DNA from: a virus
Virus record (IMG/VR): IMGVR_UViG_3300030107_004382
Location: 712 to 23,714 of that record
Strand: one strand, 5' to 3'
DNA: 23,003 bases
Part shown: positions 21,123-23,003 of the stretch, piece by piece
Layout of the letters: every line of letters begins with the position of its first letter
How positions within the stretch are numbered: position 1 is the stretch's first letter
Notes under the pieces: generated by a model
What the model was told of the DNA's origin: nothing
Database searches by the model: none
The model's input: the letters and a program-made list of their open reading frames with translations, nothing else
Made by a program: the position numbers and the translations under genes

Positions 21123-21333
21123 ATTTGGTCCTAGAACACAAGCTATAGCAATAAGAAAAGTAAGAGATTGGATGAAAGAAATCCCTCAAGGAGATTCAAT
21201 TACTTTACGTTGTGAATCATATTTATCAGATAAACAATTTAATATTTGGAAAAAATGGTTTCAGAAACATGAAGATAAAGAATGGGTTATATCTGATTAT
21301 CATAAATCTTTCTTTTTTTATAGGTCTGAGTAA
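21103..21333 (+). CDS. Unknown protein (76 aa)
   Basis: ATG 21103 begins MDISLTGKFGPRTQAIAIRK, then VRDWMKEIPQGDSITLRCES and YLSDKQFNIWKKWFQKHEDK, ending in a Phe/Tyr-rich tail. Compact alpha/beta, basic and aromatic. A longer version of the frame starts at 20905, but its extra part overlaps the 20895 gene and looks non-coding. The 20-base overlap with the previous gene suggests coupling. No family recognised. Confidence 0.5.
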   Translation, partial: DISLTGKFGPRTQAIAIRKVRDWMKEIPQGDSITLRCESYLSDKQFNIWKKWFQKHEDKEWVISDYHKSFFFYRSE

Positions 21334-21335
21334 AA

Positions 21336-21343
21336 TATAAATA
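21336..21343 (+). promoter_or_regulatory. Sequence matching the T4 late -10 element (TATAAATA)
   Basis: TATAAATA starts 23 bases before the ATG at 21359, which would give a leader of about 9-10 bases. Related forms (ATAAATA at 20731, TGTAAATA near 22376) sit near other starts in this late-looking region. In such AT-rich DNA it can arise by chance (one exact copy lies in coding DNA at 8651), so evidence is weak. Confidence 0.3.
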
Positions 21344-21358
21344 GTTTTAAACAATCAA

Positions 21359-21532
21359 ATGATTGCTCTCATTCGTCCATTGCTTTTTAAATTTGTTAAT
21401 ACTCCTCAAGTCAAGCAATTGATTGTAGATTTATTAACTAAACTTGCTGATTCAACTGATAATACTGTTGATGATAAAGCAGTTGTATTTATTAAAAACG
21501 GTTTATTCCCTGGAGCCAAGCAAGCTAAATAG
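21359..21532 (+). CDS. Small conserved-type protein (57 aa)
   Basis: MIALIRPLLFKFVNTPQVKQ, then LIVDLLTKLADSTDNTVDDK and VFIKNGLFPGAKQAK. Amphipathic helices with a hydrophobic N-terminus; a short cyanophage-conserved protein of this shape exists to my memory (MLALIRPLLF..., TDN.VDD), function unknown, often near virion or lysis genes. TATAAATA lies upstream. Its last eight bases overlap the convergent gene 21525-21680. Confidence 0.6.
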   Translation: MIALIRPLLFKFVNTPQVKQLIVDLLTKLADSTDNTVDDKAVVFIKNGLFPGAKQAK

Positions 21533-21680
21533 CAGTAAACCACCAAACTGCTCCTTTTTCTTTATTAACGTAATTACGTAAATCAAATGCATCATGCTTA
21601 TTTAGTGTGATGCATTCTCTATGTCCATGTAACTCATAACACATGTTCACAGTTATATTTTTATTTCTAGTGAGTGTCAT
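21525..21680 (-). CDS. Small unknown protein (51 aa), reverse strand
   Basis: Starts MTLTRNKNITVNMCYELHGH, then HRECITLNKHDAFDLRNYVN and ends KEKGAVWWFTAI. The aromatic end and ordered charges look coding. The gene has an eight-base convergent overlap, as other reverse genes here do. A nine-pair inverted repeat (AATGCATCA/TGATGCATT, 21586-21594 with 21608-21616) and the palindrome ACGTAATTACGT (21568-21579) lie inside it. No clear ribosome site; a TATAAG lies a few bases before the start. Confidence 0.5.
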   Translation of the reverse strand: MTLTRNKNITVNMCYELHGHRECITLNKHDAFDLRNYVNKEKGAVWWFTAI

Positions 21681-21716
21681 AATCTTATACTAATCAGTAG
21701 AAGTTAATTATTACAA

Positions 21717-22175
21717 ATGGCAGAACAGAAAGATGCGGAAATCCTAGAAGAAAAAAAGGATGATAAGAAAAAAAATGTACTTGAAAAAGTAAAAGATGCA
21801 ATACTTCCAGACCAAGAAGAACAAGCTGCAATCATTAGTACATTTGTACGCCTTGGGGTGTTAATTTGGAGCGGCGGAATACTGACATTAAATTACGTTT
21901 CTATCCCAGGAATACCTTCTCAGAAAATTGATCCAACTTTCATAGCCTCAGTGTTCACGGGCGTTTTGGCTGGATTTGGCATCCAGACAGCTAGTAAAAA
22001 AGGTGATGGAACTATGAAAATGAATGGCGAAAATGGACAAGTAAGTAAGAAAGATATGGAAGAAATGATAACAAAAGCTGCTGCTAATTCTGCTGTACAA
22101 ACTATAAGAATTGAACAAGCTCCATTAGTAATTAAGGCAGAAACACCTAGTAAAGAAACTAAGTACCAGATGTAA
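21717..22175 (+). CDS. Two-transmembrane-helix protein, holin candidate (152 aa)
   Basis: Charged N-terminus (MAEQKDAEILEEKKDDKKKN), then two membrane segments, residues ~38-60 (IISTFVRLGVLIWSGGILTL) and ~72-92 (PTFIASVFTGVLAGFGIQTA), followed by a hydrophilic C-terminus (MKMNGENGQVSKKDMEEMIT, helical). Two helices with a short loop and charged tails fit a class II-like holin or a small membrane-associated virion protein. No endolysin is seen in the window to support the lysis idea. The first half uses more GC-rich codons than nearby genes. Confidence 0.5.
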   Translation: MAEQKDAEILEEKKDDKKKNVLEKVKDAILPDQEEQAAIISTFVRLGVLIWSGGILTLNYVSIPGIPSQKIDPTFIASVFTGVLAGFGIQTASKKGDGTMKMNGENGQVSKKDMEEMITKAAANSAVQTIRIEQAPLVIKAETPSKETKYQM

Positions 22176-22209
22176 AATAAAGAAGGAAAATAATTAAGGA
22201 GGTTTGCTT

Positions 22210-22350
22210 ATGAACAGTCCACTTTATATTCCTAATTGGCAGTATCATTCTAAAAAAAATATAACAATAGATTTTGTTAGAAAAGAAAATATGCTACGGC
22301 GAGCTTTACATCGAGCAAAAACAATCGTGAAAAAAATTAGACGAATGTAG
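22210..22350 (+). CDS. Small basic protein (46 aa)
   Basis: AAGGAGG lies about seven bases before the ATG, a strong site. MNSPLYIPNWQYHSKKNITI, then MLRRALHRAKTIVKKIRRM: the last 20 residues form a very basic amphipathic helix. Short and coherent, it could bind nucleic acid or membrane. No family. Confidence 0.55.
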   Translation: MNSPLYIPNWQYHSKKNITIDFVRKENMLRRALHRAKTIVKKIRRM

Positions 22351-22388
22351 ATGTTATAGACTTTAATTAAGTAATGTAAATAGTTAAA

Positions 22389-22904
22389 ATGTGGAAGTTA
22401 CTTTCATTTTTGATATTAATATTTAGTCCACTTTCAGTACGTGCAGATTTAATTCACCGTCTATCTACAAGTACTTCTTTGACGGTAGGTGGAGCCTCAA
22501 CAACTGGGGAACGGATCGGTTCAACATACGCAGTTAGTGGTAGTAATGTGGCAGTAAGTTCAGCTCAGAACTCAGCTTTTGGTGGTTTGACTGCAGGTTC
22601 TGCTACAGCTGCACCGACAATGAAAGCTGGTACTTACGATATTGGAGTTGATAATTCAGCCTTCAGTTTTTCTGAATCATTTACTCAGGGAGATGCAATA
22701 GCTGCAATGGGAGCAGGTGTTGACGTTAGTGCAGATGGTTTAGTTGTAGATATGCCAGCTTTTGGTAATACCACAACGCAATCGGGTGGTGTGAAAGGTT
22801 CCCTCGCAGGTACTATTTTGAGTTCGGGAATTATGACCTTAACCGCAGGAGGTGCAAACACTTCGGCAGTCGGCCAATTTGTAAGTGAAATAACCGTCAA
22901 GTAG
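22389..22904 (+). CDS. Exported Gly/Ser/Thr/Ala-rich protein with signal peptide (171 aa)
   Basis: Residues 1-19 (MWKLLSFLILIFSPLSVRA) form a clear signal peptide with likely cleavage after A19. The mature part is Gly/Ser/Thr/Ala-rich and strand-like: LIHRLSTSTSLTVGGASTTG, SGSNVAVSSAQNSAFGGLTA, and later VDVSADGLVVDMPAFGNTTT. The style suggests a repetitive beta-structure secreted or surface-exposed protein. From memory, cyanophages carry this gene next to another short signal-peptide gene, as here. GC is well above the neighbourhood, hinting at separate origin. Function unknown. Confidence 0.7.
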   Translation: MWKLLSFLILIFSPLSVRADLIHRLSTSTSLTVGGASTTGERIGSTYAVSGSNVAVSSAQNSAFGGLTAGSATAAPTMKAGTYDIGVDNSAFSFSESFTQGDAIAAMGAGVDVSADGLVVDMPAFGNTTTQSGGVKGSLAGTILSSGIMTLTAGGANTSAVGQFVSEITVK

Positions 22905-22909
22905 AAGTC

Positions 22910-23003
22910 ATGAAGCGGCTTTTACTGCTTTTATTGTTATCCCCAATCCCTGCTTTATCTGTTCCTGTCACGCCAAATTTTCAAAGTGGTTCGATGACAT
23001 CCC
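22910..23003 (+). CDS. Second signal-peptide protein, N-terminal fragment (cut by window end)
   Basis: Starts five bases after the previous stop: MKRLLLLLLLSPIPALS, a signal peptide, then VPVTPNFQSGSMTS before the window ends. It is co-oriented with the previous exported protein and probably part of the same secreted pair known in cyanophages. The remainder lies outside the window. Confidence 0.7.
   Translation, partial: MKRLLLLLLLSPIPALSVPVTPNFQSGSMTS

Noticed and set aside
1-23003. CRISPR array, rRNA, tRNA or insertion sequence
   Set aside because: No evenly spaced repeats, no recognisable RNA gene and no transposase or terminal repeats were seen.

Overview
The window looks like part of a marine cyanophage genome, infecting Synechococcus or Prochlorococcus. 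It is AT-rich (by eye about two thirds A+T), densely packed and has no rRNA or tRNA gene that I can see. It carries a T7-type family A DNA polymerase, an SF3 (D5-type) primase-helicase, an SSB, a RecB-like nuclease, several HNH nucleases, many small proteins of a kind common in cyanophages, and a reverse-strand protein resembling the phycobilisome-degradation adaptor NblA. I saw no terminase, capsid, portal, RNA polymerase or psbA gene, so this is the early/replication half plus the beginning of a virion or late region. The genus cannot be named from sequence reading alone. A T7-type polymerase combined with accessory proteins of the T4-like cyanophage kind suggests a lineage outside the classical T7-like and T4-like groups.

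Layout. (1) 1-3650: the C-terminal part of an ArdC-type antirestriction metallopeptidase, cut by the window edge at its HExxH motif, then a run of small unknown genes, some coupled by TAATG stop/start overlaps and good Shine-Dalgarno sites, including several very small ORFs. (2) 3590-10321: replication core 1 with DNA polymerase, two-OB SSB, a DUF5895-like protein, a SWIM zinc-finger protein and a Gp157-like coiled-coil protein, interrupted by three small genes at 7520-8113 that include the NblA-like gene. (3) 10358-12344: small unknowns, a zinc-ribbon miniprotein, and reverse-strand HNH nuclease and methyltransferase genes. (4) 12462-16171: PD-(D/E)XK nuclease and the PrimPol/SF3 helicase. 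(5) 16229-18822: a glycosyltransferase plus cupin isomerase pair that may modify surface sugars, and a reverse-strand complete protein-kinase-like gene. (6) 18870-19010: a long imperfect inverted repeat between divergent genes. (7) 19022-23003: two HNH-like proteins, a probable virion protein, small proteins, a two-helix membrane protein and two signal-peptide proteins, the last cut by the window edge.

How it fits together. The polymerase, SSB, PrimPol/SF3 helicase and RecB-like nuclease could form a self-contained replisome and recombination set. The reverse-strand genes (2402-2548, 7520-7744, 7964-8113, 11475-12344, 17848-18822, 21525-21680) look like single-gene or two-gene accessory insertions, and nearly all meet the forward gene tail to tail with overlapping or almost touching stop codons. 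The forward genes use two kinds of start region: classical AGGAGG sites, mostly before small accessory genes, and long G-free C/A/T leaders without Shine-Dalgarno, mostly before replication genes. Two of the latter (before SSB and before the Gp157-like gene) share a module of stop codon, AACGTC/GACGTT hairpin and CAACT-rich leader. The most unusual signals are the G-free leaders with their hairpins, the roughly 140-base inverted repeat at 18870-19010, the GC-rich structured leader at 6388-6486, and several small genes outside the usual size or start-codon filters (notably the GTG-started 7964-8113).
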